Source: JACVRW01 sp963808775
GTDB taxonomy: Bacteria > Actinomycetota > Thermoleophilia > Solirubrobacterales > Thermoleophilaceae
DNA: 64,000 nt
Reading direction: 5' to 3'
NCBI GenBank assembly: GCA_963808775.1
Contig: CAWEGR010000004.1
Location: forward strand, 1-64,000
Of the stretch, positions 51,422 to 60,833 are shown piece after piece (the first letter of the stretch is position 1; each line of letters starts with the position of its first letter). The notes beneath the pieces were generated by a model, which saw nothing but the letters and a program-made list of their open reading frames with translations, was not told where the DNA came from and made no database searches. Position numbers and translations under genes: made by a program.

Positions 51422-53124
51422 TGGAAGCCGGTAGCGCGACACGCAGGCGGGTGGCACGCCCGGAGGTGATCCTGCACGGCCTGAAGCCGCCGCAGCGCGG
51501 CTGGCTGGCCTGGCTCACCACCACCGATCACAAGAAGATCGGGATCCTCTACATCGCCACCGCCTTCGTGTTCATGCTGATGGGCGGAGTCGAGGCGCTC
51601 ATCATGCGCCTGCAGCTCTCTCAGGCGGAGAACACGCTCGTCTCGCCCGAGACCTACAACGGGCTCGTGACGATGCACGGCACCACGATGGTGTTCCTGT
51701 TCGTGATCCCGCTGATCGCGGGCTTCGGGAACTACCTCGTGCCGCTCATGATCGGGGCGCGGGACATGGCGTTCCCGAAGCTGAACGCCCTCTCGTACTG
51801 GCTGACTCTGTTCGGCGGCATGGCCTTCTACTGCTCGCTCTTCTTCGAGCCTCCGCAGGCGGGCTGGACCATGTACGCGCCGCTGTCGGACGACCTCTAC
51901 TCACCGAGTGGAGGGGTCGACGCGTGGATCTTCCTGATCCACCTGACGGGCATCTCGTCGCTCGTGGGAGCGATCAACTTCGTGGCGACCATCCACAACA
52001 TGCGCGCCCCCGGCATGAGCTGGGGCCGCATGCCGCTGTTCGTCTGGTCGATCCTCGTGTTCAGCTACCTGCTGATCGCCGCGCTGCCGACGGTCGCCGC
52101 GGCCGTCACGATGCTGCTGACCGACCGCCACTTCGGAACCGCCTTCTTCGACCCGGCCGGCGGAGGCGACCCGCTGCTCTGGCAGCACATGTTCTGGTTC
52201 TTCGGGCACCCGGAGGTCTACATCATGGTGCTGCCCGCCTTCGGGATGATCTCGGAGATCCTGCCGGTGTTCTCGCGCAAGCCGATCTTCGGCTACAAGG
52301 CGATCGCGGCGGCCACGGTGGCGATCGCGTTCCTCGGCCTGCTCGTGTGGGCGCACCACATGTTCACGACGCCCACCGCGACGGTCGTGCTCGCGTTCTT
52401 CATGCTTGCGTCGTTCACGATCGCGGTGCCGACCGGCATCAAGATCTTCAACTGGATCGCCACGCTCTGGCGCGGCTCGATCGTGTTCAAGACGCCGCTG
52501 ATGTTCGCCGCCGCGCTCCCCGCGCTGTTCGTGATCGGCGGCATCTCCGGGATCCAGCTCGCGATCTTCCCGGTCGACTGGCAGCTGCACGACACCTACT
52601 TCGTGGTCGCGCACTTCCACTACACGATCTTCGGCGGCGGCGTGTTCGGCTTCTTCGCCGGGATCTACTACTGGTTCCCGAAGATGAGCGGCCGGATGCT
52701 CAGCGAGACCCTCGGCAAGTGGTCGTTCTGGCTGATGTTCGTCGGCTTCAACGTGACCTTCCTGATCCAGCACTCGGCGGGCCTGTCGGGCATGCCGCGA
52801 CGGGTCTACGACTACTCGCCGCTGTTGAACGTCGAGACCTACAACCTGATCTCGACGATCGGGTCGTTCATCCTCGGCGTCGGCGTGGTGCTGACGTTCC
52901 TGAACATCGTGATCAGCGTGAAGAAGGGCAAGCCGGCCGGAAACGACCCGTGGCACGGCAACACGCTCGAGTGGTTCACGAGCTCGCCGCCGCCCGCCAA
53001 CAACTTCGACGTGATCCCGCGCGTGCGCAGCGTCGAGCCGATGAAGGACATCCGCCGCGAGGTGGCCGCGGCCGCCAAGGCGGTCGAGACATCGGCCCAG
53101 CCCGTGGCTACCCGAGGGGTCTAG
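51421..53124 (+). CDS. ctaD: cytochrome c oxidase subunit I
   Basis: 567 residues with 12 or so helices. The heme a ligand His lies in VTMHGTTMVFLFVIPLIAGF. The CuB-heme a3 centre is HMFWFFGHPEVYIMVLPAFG (His-Pro-Glu-Val-Tyr, including the His-Tyr crosslink pair) plus WAHHMFTT. The heme a and a3 histidines near the end are in DTYFVVAHFHYTIFGGGVFG. This is an A-type terminal oxidase core with the full proton-pumping signature region. Part of a ctaC-ctaD-ctaA-ctaB cluster. Confidence 0.97.
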   Translation: MEAGSATRRRVARPEVILHGLKPPQRGWLAWLTTTDHKKIGILYIATAFVFMLMGGVEALIMRLQLSQAENTLVSPETYNGLVTMHGTTMVFLFVIPLIAGFGNYLVPLMIGARDMAFPKLNALSYWLTLFGGMAFYCSLFFEPPQAGWTMYAPLSDDLYSPSGGVDAWIFLIHLTGISSLVGAINFVATIHNMRAPGMSWGRMPLFVWSILVFSYLLIAALPTVAAAVTMLLTDRHFGTAFFDPAGGGDPLLWQHMFWFFGHPEVYIMVLPAFGMISEILPVFSRKPIFGYKAIAAATVAIAFLGLLVWAHHMFTTPTATVVLAFFMLASFTIAVPTGIKIFNWIATLWRGSIVFKTPLMFAAALPALFVIGGISGIQLAIFPVDWQLHDTYFVVAHFHYTIFGGGVFGFFAGIYYWFPKMSGRMLSETLGKWSFWLMFVGFNVTFLIQHSAGLSGMPRRVYDYSPLLNVETYNLISTIGSFILGVGVVLTFLNIVISVKKGKPAGNDPWHGNTLEWFTSSPPPANNFDVIPRVRSVEPMKDIRREVAAAAKAVETSAQPVATRGV

Positions 53125-53147
53125 ACGGGCGCTAGCCTGACCTCGCC

Positions 53148-54089
53148 GTGCGCCGCCTAGCGATAGCGACCTTCGCCGCGACGTTCCTGCTCATCATCGT
53201 GGGCGGCGTCGTGCGTGTCTCCGACTCCGGCCTCGGCTGCGGGCCCGCGGGCTCTGGTTTCCATGGCTGGCCGTTCTGCAACGGCGACGTGGTGCCGGGC
53301 GTCGACCTCAACTCGATCGTCGAGTACACGCACCGCGTCCTCGCGATCGTCGTCGGCTTCATGATCCTCGCCCTGTTCGTGATGGCCTGGCGGACGAGCT
53401 ACCGCCACCTGCGCTGGGCCACCGCGCTCCTGCTCGTCGGCGTGGCCATCCAGGGCGCGCTCGGCGGCGCGACCGTCGAGGAGAACCTCGAGGAGGTGTA
53501 CGTCGCCGCGCACCTCGGCCTCGCGATGCTGCTGCTCGGCCTGCTGCTCTACATCGTGCGCGTCACGAGCGAGACGCAGCCGGAGGACGGCGGCGGCCCG
53601 CGCCTGCGCGTGCTCGGCATGGTCGCCACAGGGCTCGTGCTGTGCACGATCGTGGCCGGCGGCTACATGGCCGGGACCCAGAACTACGGCCGCACCGACT
53701 ATCAGCTCGGCATGGGCGCGCACCACGCCTGCGGCAAGCAGTTCCCCACCTGCAACGGCGAGTTCATGCCGTTCGGCCGCGCCGAGCTCGTGGACATCCA
53801 CCTCACCCACCGGGCGTTCATGTACATCGCGTCGCTGTTCGTGATCGCGTTCGCGGTCGTCGCGCTGCGGCGCGGGGTGGCGAGGCGCTACGCCTGGACC
53901 TTGCTCTCTCTGCTCGGAGTGCAGATACTCGTTGGCGCCCTGAACGTCTGGCTCGAGGAATATGAACTGCTGATCCTGCTCCACCTCGCCCTCGGCACCC
54001 TGCTCTGGGTCACCTCCCTCGCGATGACCATGCAGGTCTCGCCCGCGCGCGAGCGCGCGCCCGGACGGGCGGAGGTGCTCACCGCGTGA
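53148..54089 (+). CDS. ctaA: heme A synthase (COX15/CtaA)
   Basis: 313 residues, eight helices. Converts heme O to heme A for the oxidase. VGGVVRVSDSGLGCGPAGSG carries the conserved cysteine and a family start. EYTHRVLAIVVGFMILALF and AAHLGLAMLLLGLLLYIVRV bear the first two conserved histidines; DIHLTHRAFMYIASLFVIAF and LLHLALGTLLWVTSLAMTMQ give the second pair. Sits 23 bases after ctaD and overlaps ctaB by 4 bases. Confidence 0.94.
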   Translation: MRRLAIATFAATFLLIIVGGVVRVSDSGLGCGPAGSGFHGWPFCNGDVVPGVDLNSIVEYTHRVLAIVVGFMILALFVMAWRTSYRHLRWATALLLVGVAIQGALGGATVEENLEEVYVAAHLGLAMLLLGLLLYIVRVTSETQPEDGGGPRLRVLGMVATGLVLCTIVAGGYMAGTQNYGRTDYQLGMGAHHACGKQFPTCNGEFMPFGRAELVDIHLTHRAFMYIASLFVIAFAVVALRRGVARRYAWTLLSLLGVQILVGALNVWLEEYELLILLHLALGTLLWVTSLAMTMQVSPARERAPGRAEVLTA

Positions 54090-54991
54090 GCGGCGGCGCC
54101 CTCGGGGCCACGAGCCGCGCCACGGCCCGCACGGGCTGGCGCACGGTCGTCTCGGACTACTTCGAGATGACCAAGCCGAAGGTGCAGTCGCTGCTGCTCT
54201 TCACCACGGTCACCACGATGTACGTGGCCGGCGATCCCTCGCTCTCGCTCGTTCTGCTCACCTGTCTCGGCGGCGCGCTGTCGGCCGGCGGCGCGGGCGC
54301 GATCAACCACTGCCTCGACCGCGACCTCGACCGCATGATGAAGCGCACGGCCGACCGCCCGGTGGCCTCGGGGCGGGTCTCGCCCGCCGCGGCGCTCTGG
54401 TTCGGCATCGTCCTCGGTGTCGCCGCGTTCGTGCTGCTCGCGGCCACGGTCAACCTGCTCGCGGCCTGCCTCTCGCTGTCGGGACTGCTCGGCTACGTGT
54501 TCGTCTACACCCTCTGGCTGAAGCGCTCGACGCCCCAGAACATCGTCATCGGCGGCGCGGCCGGGGCGGTGCCTCCGCTCGTGGCCTGGGCGGCCGTGAC
54601 CGGCGGGCTCACCGGAACCCCGATCTACCTGTTCGCGATCATCTTCTTCTGGACCCCGCCGCACTTCTGGGCGCTCTCGCTCCTGATGAAGGACGAGTAC
54701 GCACGGGCCGGGGTGCCGATGCTGCCCGTGGTGCGCGGGGAGCGCGAGACGCGCCGCCAGATCCTGCTCTACACGGTCCTGCTCTACGCGGTCTCGCAGC
54801 TTCCGTTCTGCGCGGGCGCCTTCGGGCCCACCTACCTCGTCGCGTCCGTCGGGCTCGGCGCGCTGTTCATCTACGGCGCCTGGCGGCTGATGCGAAACGC
54901 GGACCGGCGCACGGCGCTGCGGCTCTACCTGTACTCGCTCGCGTACCTCGCAGCGCTGTTCGCCGCGATGGTGGTCGACGCCCGCCTCTAG
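54086..54991 (+). CDS. ctaB: protoheme IX farnesyltransferase (heme O synthase)
   Basis: 301 residues, UbiA-type membrane prenyltransferase that adds farnesyl to protoheme, making heme O. The first aspartate-rich motif is NHCLDRDLDRMMKRTADRPV. The second region includes FWTPPHFWALSLLMKDEYAR, a COX10 hallmark. FEMTKPKVQSLLLFTTVTTM is the usual N-terminal helix. GTGA overlap with ctaA. The cluster lacks a subunit III gene. Confidence 0.95.
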   Translation: MSGGALGATSRATARTGWRTVVSDYFEMTKPKVQSLLLFTTVTTMYVAGDPSLSLVLLTCLGGALSAGGAGAINHCLDRDLDRMMKRTADRPVASGRVSPAAALWFGIVLGVAAFVLLAATVNLLAACLSLSGLLGYVFVYTLWLKRSTPQNIVIGGAAGAVPPLVAWAAVTGGLTGTPIYLFAIIFFWTPPHFWALSLLMKDEYARAGVPMLPVVRGERETRRQILLYTVLLYAVSQLPFCAGAFGPTYLVASVGLGALFIYGAWRLMRNADRRTALRLYLYSLAYLAALFAAMVVDARL

Positions 54992-55071
54992 CGCCGGCTC
55001 CGCGGTTCAGGGTCGCGGCTGAGGGTGCCCCCCTGATGCGGGATGGGCATGTCGCGCGGCAGTCTGGATGC

Positions 55072-55313
55072 ATGAGGTCCTTCCTGCTCCGGCACCGGCA
55101 CGCGCCGCACGAGTGCGCTGCGGCCTACGCCGCGTGGAAGGGCTTCGAGAGCCCGCTGCGCCATCACCCCACCATCTCGTCATGCGTAGAGGGCGGCCAC
55201 GAGATCTGGTGGCGGATCGACGCGATCGACCGCCACGAGGCTCTCGCACTGCTTCCCCACTCGTCGCCCGCCGCACCGAGCCCACCCAGGTTCGCTTGGT
55301 GCCTATCCCGTGA
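55072..55313 (+). CDS. small uncharacterised protein, 80 aa (one frameshift)
   Basis: The N-terminal MRSFLLRHRHAPHECAAAYA, then PLRHHPTISSCVEGGHEIWW and IDAIDRHEALALLP, looks like a compact alpha/beta domain. The last stretch, ARRTEPTQVRLVPIP, lies in the next frame after one extra C in the CCCC near 55260. From memory, similar short proteins with HEIWW occur in Thermoleophilia, function unknown. It ends 7 bases before the secreted beta-helix gene. Confidence 0.6.
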
Positions 55314-55320
55314 GGCCGTC

Positions 55321-57086
55321 ATGAACAAGCTCGCTCCTACGCTCGCCCTCTCGCTGTGCGCCGCTCTCGGCGCACCTGCGGCCGCGAGCGCCGAGACCTT
55401 CTGCGTCAACCTGCCGACCTGCACCGGAACCGATGTCAGCACGCCGCAGGAGGCGCTCGACATCGCGGCCTTCAACAACCAGGCGGACACGGTTCGCATC
55501 GGAGCCAAGGCGACCCCCTATGCCGGAGGCCTCTCCTATGTCGACCCCGAGAGGGTCACGATCATCGGAGCGGGCCGGGACCAGACCGTGATCCAGTCCA
55601 CCCTGTCCGATCCTGCGATCGTCGACGGCAACAGCACGTCGCGAGTCGAGGACCTCGAGATCACGATACGGCAACGACGTCCAGCTGGGCTTCCGGCTCG
55701 GGGGCATCGCGGAGGGCGTGCGCGTCCGCGGAACGGGCACAAACAGCGACACCTCCGCGCTGCGCCTGCTCGACGGCGGTTCGTTCCGCGGGGGCCACGC
55801 TGATCTCGCCCGGATGGGGGGCCGAGACGCTCGCGGTCACGGGAGCCTCGCTGAGCAACACCGTGATCACCTCGCTCTTCGGTCTACACGCGCTCAGCGG
55901 CAAGATCCGTTCAGGCGTCGCGGCTCTACATCGGCGCGACGCGCTCGGGCATCACGGCCGGCGGGAGGCTCGATCGGGATCGCCAACTCGGTGATCCAGC
56001 CACCGGGGACCACGACCAGGCGCAGGGAGTCTCCGTCCTGACCGGCGGTCAGCTGTCGGCGAGCCATCTGACGGTGGTGGGCTCGGGCACCGGGACGGGA
56101 GTGGCGGTCAGCGCCGGAAGCGCCGGGTCGACGGCAACGGCGACTGTCGCCAACTCGATCGTGACCGGCTACCCGACCGCGCTCTCGCGCTACAGCGAGA
56201 TGATCGCGGCCAACCTGACGATGCGCTTCTCCACCTGGGGCGGCGGCGCCACGACGGACTTCGGCGGGCCCGGACAGCTCAACACCTCGACCGGCAACAG
56301 CAGCGCGGCGCCCGAGTTCGTGAGCACGGGCGGCCTCGTGAAGAACTTCCGCCTCAAGGGCGGCTCGGCGTTGATCGACGCCGCCGACCCGACCGACTCG
56401 CTCACCGAGGACAAGGACGGGCTCACCCGCACGGTCGACGGCGACGGCGCCGGCGGCGCGCGCTCCGACATGGGCGCCTACGAGTACCAGCGCACCGCGC
56501 CCGAGGCGGACCTCACGGTCACACCCGCCGCGCCCGTGGCGGGACAGCAGGCCACGTTCTCGGCCGCGCCGTCGAAGGACGCGGATCACGGGGACGAGCT
56601 CGCCTCCACCTTCGCCTGGAAGGTCGACGGCGTCCCCGTGGGCCAGGGCGTCCAGCTGCCGCACACGTTCGCCACGGGCGGCACGCACACGGTCGAGCTG
56701 ACCGTGACGGACCCGGGCGGCTCGAGCGACACCGTGCGAAGCAGGTGCTGGTGACCGGCCCAGCGGGCGATCCGCAGCCCCAGCAGCCTCAGCAGCCGCC
56801 GACCGGCGCCGGCACGGACTCCGTGGCCCCGCTCGTCGGCGGCCTGCGGGCCGGGCCGCGGCGCGTTCGCTTCCGCCTCTCGGAGGCCGCCCGGGTCACC
56901 GTGCGGGTGAAGCGCCGCGGGACGAGGCGCGCCCGCGTGATCCGCATCTCGGGCAGCGCCGGCGCCAACTCGGCACGGCTCGGCCGGCGCGCGCTCCGCG
57001 ACGGCCGCTACCGGCTCACGGTGGTGGCCACGGACGCCGCCGGCAACAGCTCGGCCAGGCGGACCCTGCGCCTGCGCGTGCGCTGA
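55321..57086 (+). pseudogene. secreted beta-helix/PKD protein, several frameshifts
   Basis: Signal peptide (LAPTLALSLCAALGAPAAAS) then a parallel beta-helix region (TVRIGAKATPYAGGLSYVDP, TIIGAGRDQTVIQSTLSDPA). The choice-of-anchor-Q-like block ALIDAADPTDSLTEDKDGLT, then SDMGAYEYQ, is followed by a PKD-type domain (FAWKVDGVPVGQGVQLPHTF) and a basic C-terminal domain (RVTVRVKRRGTRRARVIRIS). Frame changes near 55669, 55790, 55963, about 56010 and about 56735 are each correctable by one base. About 580 residues in full. Probably a cell-surface or released carbohydrate/adhesion protein. Confidence 0.75.
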
Positions 57087-57090
57087 GCGC

Positions 57091-59022
57091 TCAGTCCACG
57101 GAGCGCTGGCGGGCGAGCTCGCGATCGAGCATGAGGCTGCCGGACTCGAGGCCCTGATCGGCGCGGATCACGTGCATGACCGCGTTGATCAGGGCCAGGT
57201 GCGTGAACGCCTGCGGGAAGTTGCCGAGGTGGCGCCCCGAGCGCGGGTCGATCTCCTCGGCGTAGAGCCCGAGCGGGCTCGCGTAGCCGAGCAGCTTGCC
57301 GCAGAGGTCGCGCGCGCGCTCGACCTCCTGGATCTCGACCAGCGCCGAGACGAGCCAGAACGAGCAGATCGTGAAGCTGCCCTCCTCGCCCGCGAGGCCG
57401 TCATCGGTCTCATGGGTCCGGTAGCGCAGCACGAGCCCGTCCTCCGTCAGCTCGTCCGCGATCGCGAGCACGGTGGCCTGAAGGCGCTCGTCGTCCGGCG
57501 GCAGGAAGCGCGTGAGCGCCATCAGCAGCACGGACGCGTCGAGCGCATCCGTCTCGTAGTGCTGCGTGAACACGCCGCGCTCGTCCATGGCGTTGTCGCA
57601 GATGTCCTTGTGGATCTCGTCCGCGGCCGACTGCCAGCGCGCGGCGAACTCGAGCTCGCCGCGGATCTCGGCGAGCCGGGCGCCGCGGTCGGCCGCGACC
57701 CAGCACATCAGCTTCGAGGACGTGAAGTGCTTCGGGTCGCCGCGCACCTCCCAGATCCCGCGGTCGGGATCGCGCCACTTCTCGAGCGCCATCTCGACCT
57801 GGCGCTTCAGGATCGGCCAGATCCGGTCCGGCAGGTGGTCGCGCGACTTCGTGTGCAGGTAGACGGAGTCGAGCAGGGCGCCCCAGACGTCGTGCTGGTC
57901 CTGGTCGTAGGCGCCGTTGCCGATCCGCACCGGGCGCGCGTCGTCGTAGCCCTCGAGGTGGTCGAGCGTCTCCTCGGGCAGCTCGTCCTCTCCCCCGATC
58001 CCGTACATGATCTGCAGCCGGTTCTGCTCGGCCTCCGCCACGTCCGCGATGAAGTAGAAGAAGTCGTTCGCCTCCCAGTCGAAGCCGAGCGTGTAGAGGC
58101 CCCAGAGCATGAAGGTGGCGTCGCGGATCCAGGTGTAGCGGTAGTCCCAGTTGCGCTCGCCCCCGGGCGTCTCGGGCAGGGAGGTCGTGGCCGCCGCCAC
58201 CAGCGCGCCCGTGGGCGCGTAGGAGAGGCCCTTGAGCGTCAGCGCCGAGCGCTGCAGGTGGGTGCGCCAGGGATGGTCCGGGAAGGTGCCGTGGTCGAGC
58301 CAGTGCTGCCAGTGGTGCGCCGTCCACACGAGCCGGTCGTAGGCGTCCTCGTACGTCGAGGGTGCGGGGTGGTCTGACCAGGAGAGCGCCACGAAGAGGG
58401 TGTCGCCCTCCTTCATCAGCGTGCGCGCGGTCGCGCGCGGACCCTCGAAGCCGATGTTCATGTCGGTCGTGAGCTTCAGCTCGATGTCGCTGTCCTCGAC
58501 GCTGCAGACGCACTCCCTGTAGCCGGAGCCGGTGTGCTCCCAGGTCCCGTGCAGGCGCCCGTAGTCGAAGCGCGGCTCGCAGTCGAGTGTGACCTGGACC
58601 TCGCCGTTGACGCAGCGGATCAGCCGCAGCAGCACGTGGTCGGCGTCGTAGTCGGTCGGCGCCCGGCGGTGCGTGTTCGAGCGATCGTGCTCGTGGTGCC
58701 AGGGGCCGATCAGGAGCACGTCGCGGACGATGATCCAGCCGCCGCTCGTGCCCCAGCTCGTCTCGAGCACCATCGTGCCGGGCAGGTAACGGCGCGCGGC
58801 CGGCACCGCGACGTCTGCCGGTCCGAGCCGGAACGTCCCCGCGTCACGGTCGAGAATGCTCCCGAACACGCTCGGCGAGTCGAAGCGCGGCAGGCACATC
58901 CATTCGACGTTGCCGTTCGGAGCGACGAGCGCGCAGGTCTCGCAATCCGACAGGAAGGCGTACTCGGCGATCGGCGGGAACTGGCCCGCGCCGATCCCGC
59001 CCTGCGGCACCCAGGTGCTCAC
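57091..59022 (-). CDS. glycoside hydrolase family 15 protein (glucoamylase/trehalase-like)
   Basis: 643 residues, cytoplasmic (no signal peptide). The N-terminal beta domain has IAEYAFLSDCETCALVAPNG and LPRFDSPSVFGSILDRDAGT. The (alpha/alpha)6 barrel contains GGERNWDYRYTWIRDATFML, with the W-R-D segment typical of GH15, and IWEVRGDPKHFTSSKLMCWV, where the Glu is a catalytic candidate. EEGSFTICSFWLVSALVEIQ, then FPQAFTHLALINA, are further hallmarks. Actinobacterial members hydrolyse trehalose or glucans. Co-transcribed with pgl upstream (GTGA overlap). Confidence 0.92.
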   Translation of the reverse strand: MSTWVPQGGIGAGQFPPIAEYAFLSDCETCALVAPNGNVEWMCLPRFDSPSVFGSILDRDAGTFRLGPADVAVPAARRYLPGTMVLETSWGTSGGWIIVRDVLLIGPWHHEHDRSNTHRRAPTDYDADHVLLRLIRCVNGEVQVTLDCEPRFDYGRLHGTWEHTGSGYRECVCSVEDSDIELKLTTDMNIGFEGPRATARTLMKEGDTLFVALSWSDHPAPSTYEDAYDRLVWTAHHWQHWLDHGTFPDHPWRTHLQRSALTLKGLSYAPTGALVAAATTSLPETPGGERNWDYRYTWIRDATFMLWGLYTLGFDWEANDFFYFIADVAEAEQNRLQIMYGIGGEDELPEETLDHLEGYDDARPVRIGNGAYDQDQHDVWGALLDSVYLHTKSRDHLPDRIWPILKRQVEMALEKWRDPDRGIWEVRGDPKHFTSSKLMCWVAADRGARLAEIRGELEFAARWQSAADEIHKDICDNAMDERGVFTQHYETDALDASVLLMALTRFLPPDDERLQATVLAIADELTEDGLVLRYRTHETDDGLAGEEGSFTICSFWLVSALVEIQEVERARDLCGKLLGYASPLGLYAEEIDPRSGRHLGNFPQAFTHLALINAVMHVIRADQGLESGSLMLDRELARQRSVD

Positions 59023-59675
59023 AGACGCGCGGCCGCGGCCGGGTCGAGCAGGACCGTGACCTCGCCCTCCACGAGCGATCCGGGCGCGCGCGGGTCCGGG
59101 GGGCTCGCGAACGCGCGCCTCACGGCCTCCGCCTTGTCCTCTCCCGTGACGAGGAAGACACGCCGGCGCGCCGCGTTCACCATCGGGAAGGTGAGCGTGA
59201 TGCGGGGGACGAGCGGCGCCATCCCGGGCGTGTCCACCCCCACCACCGGCTGCTCGCGCTCCGAGAGGGCGTCGTCCGACGGGAACAGGGAGCAGATGTG
59301 GGCGTCCGGGCCAAGGCCGATCAGCATCAGGTCGAACTCGGGCGCGTGCTCCGCGAGCTCCTCGCGGTAGGCGGCGGCGCCGTCGTGCGGACCGAGCTCG
59401 CCCTGCATGCGGTGGACCACCTGGCCCTCGACCCGCGAGAGCAGCGCCTCGTCGATCATGCGGAAGTTCGAGTGCTCGTGGTCGGGCGGCACGGCGCGCT
59501 CGTCCGTGAACCAGATGTGGACGCCCGACCAGTCCGTTCGCAACGCCGATACCTGCTCGTACGCGCTGCGCGGCGTCGAGCCGCCGGTGAGCACCACGTG
59601 CCCGCCCGCCTCGGCGAGAAGCTCACACGCGGCCGCGGCAGGATCGTCCGAGATCTCGAAGTCGGCGTTCGGCAC
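59019..59675 (-). CDS. pgl: 6-phosphogluconolactonase
   Basis: 218 residues, second step of the oxidative pentose phosphate pathway. GGHVVLTGGSTPRSAYEQVS and VHIWFTDERAVPPDHEHSNF are the phosphate and active-site loops. LMLIGLGPDAHICSLFPSDD is the DevB/Pgl signature (family G-x-G-x-D-G-H; here GLGPDAH, with Ala for Gly). Slightly shorter than average. GTG start; no zwf or opcA gene is visible in the window. Confidence 0.92.
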   Translation of the reverse strand: MPNADFEISDDPAAAACELLAEAGGHVVLTGGSTPRSAYEQVSALRTDWSGVHIWFTDERAVPPDHEHSNFRMIDEALLSRVEGQVVHRMQGELGPHDGAAAYREELAEHAPEFDLMLIGLGPDAHICSLFPSDDALSEREQPVVGVDTPGMAPLVPRITLTFPMVNAARRRVFLVTGEDKAEAVRRAFASPPDPRAPGSLVEGEVTVLLDPAAAARL

Positions 59676-59687
59676 GTTGAGCGGATG

Positions 59688-60128
59688 CTATGTGCGGCGG
59701 GCGTGGGCCGCCACAAGTCGCTCCCATTCTGCAATGAAGCCCTCATACTCCGCCGCGAAGTCGTCGAGCGCGGCCTCGCCCTCCGCTGAGAGGGCCGTGA
59801 GTCCGTAGAGCACCGTGACGCGCGAGCCCCCGCCCTCCGCGTAGTCCACGTTCACCTCCACGAGGCCGGCCCAGAAGCCGGGCGTGGAGCGCGAGTAGCG
59901 AACCGCGCGCTCGTCCCGGTCGACCACCGTCCAGACGGTCTCGCGGCCGTGCGCAGCGGTGAGCCAGACCGTGCCGGGCTCCGTGCCGTCGCCGCGCTCG
60001 CCGGCCGGGAAGTGCGGCTCCCAGCCATCCACCCAGAGTCGCTCGCCCACCGGCGTGAACAGGTGCAGCGCGCGCTCGGGATCGAGATCGACGTGGAGCG
60101 CTGCCTCGAGTCGGGCGGTCTTCGCCAC
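59688..60128 (-). CDS. SRPBCC-family protein
   Basis: 146 residues from a GTG at 60128. Strand-helix pattern of the Bet v1/SRPBCC fold: ARLEAALHVDLDPERALHLF, TPVGERLWVDGWEPHFP, TVWTVVDRDERAVRYSRSTP, VEVNVDYAEGGGSRVTVLYG and a long C-terminal helix FAAEYEGFIAEWERLVAAHA. Binds a hydrophobic ligand by analogy; none assigned. Upstream of pgl by 12 bases and probably in its operon. In one reading frame it is joined to the VOC gene, but the join is not credible. Confidence 0.75.
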   Translation of the reverse strand: MAKTARLEAALHVDLDPERALHLFTPVGERLWVDGWEPHFPAGERGDGTEPGTVWLTAAHGRETVWTVVDRDERAVRYSRSTPGFWAGLVEVNVDYAEGGGSRVTVLYGLTALSAEGEAALDDFAAEYEGFIAEWERLVAAHARRT

Positions 60129-60216
60129 CGTGCCGATCCTAACCCGCGCCCGGGGTGGGCCGGCACCACCCTGAGGGTGGGTGGGCGCCGGCGGAGGCGT
60201 GGCCGACGATGTACCC

Positions 60217-60425
60217 ATGAGCGAGATCGAGACCATCACGACCGCGCCTCGGATCCCCGTCGTGACCGACAGGCGTCCCGAGCAGGGCGCCCAGCCGGGC
60301 CTCTGCCGAGAGGCTGGCTCTGCAACGCGCTCAGGGACCCCCACGGCTCGGCGCCGGCGGCGGGGCCGTCGGCCCGCAGCGCGCTCGGCGGCATGGGCAG
60401 CTGCCCGATCCACAGCTGGTACTAG
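60217..60425 (+). CDS. possible small peptide gene with C-terminal SCPIHSWY (frame interrupted)
   Basis: An ATG at 60217 opens MSEIETITTAPRIPVVTDRR; after a frame change near 60295 the sequence continues WLCNALRDPHGSAPAAGPSA and ends GGMGSCPIHSWY at a TAG. The Cys/Trp/Tyr-rich end differs from the chance Arg/Ala-rich frames around it. The ribosome binding site is weak. It may be a short peptide, conceivably a precursor, but no modifying enzyme is adjacent and the call is tentative. Confidence 0.3.
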
Positions 60426-60434
60426 GCTCGCCGT

Positions 60435-60833
60435 GTGGATTTCCCCGCACGCGCGATCGGCCGGGTCGAGTCCCGGCTGACGGATCCCGCGGCCGCGCCG
60501 AAGCAGGGGCGCGAGGGCGCCCCTGACGCCTGGATCGCCTTCGAGCCCGACGTGCTCGAGGGCCTCGATTCGATCCGGCCGGGAGACCGCGTGGTCGTGC
60601 TCACATGGCTCGACCGCGCGCGCCGCGACGTGTTGAGCGTGCATCCGCGTGACGATCCCTCGAATCCGCTCACCGGCGTGTTCTCGACCCGGTCGGCCGA
60701 CCGCCCAAACCCGATCGGGCTGCACGAGGTCGAGGTGCTGGCTCGTGACGGCGCGCGCCTGCACGTGCAGCCGCTCGAGGCGCTCGACGGAACGCCGGTG
60801 CTCGACCTGAAGCCGGTGCTCGGGCCGGCCTAG
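60435..60833 (+). CDS. trmO: tRNA (adenine(37)-N6)-methyltransferase, TrmO-like
   Basis: 132 residues, the small beta-barrel TsaA/YaeB fold that uses SAM to methylate N6-threonylcarbamoyladenosine at tRNA position 37. The signature FSTRSADRPNPIGLHEVEVL is intact, with the final LDGTPVLDLKPVL. AIGRVESRLTDPAAAPKQGR is the expected start. GTG start. Shorter than E. coli TrmO, as is common in actinobacteria. Overlaps the end of the convergent VOC gene. Confidence 0.9.
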   Translation: MDFPARAIGRVESRLTDPAAAPKQGREGAPDAWIAFEPDVLEGLDSIRPGDRVVVLTWLDRARRDVLSVHPRDDPSNPLTGVFSTRSADRPNPIGLHEVEVLARDGARLHVQPLEALDGTPVLDLKPVLGPA

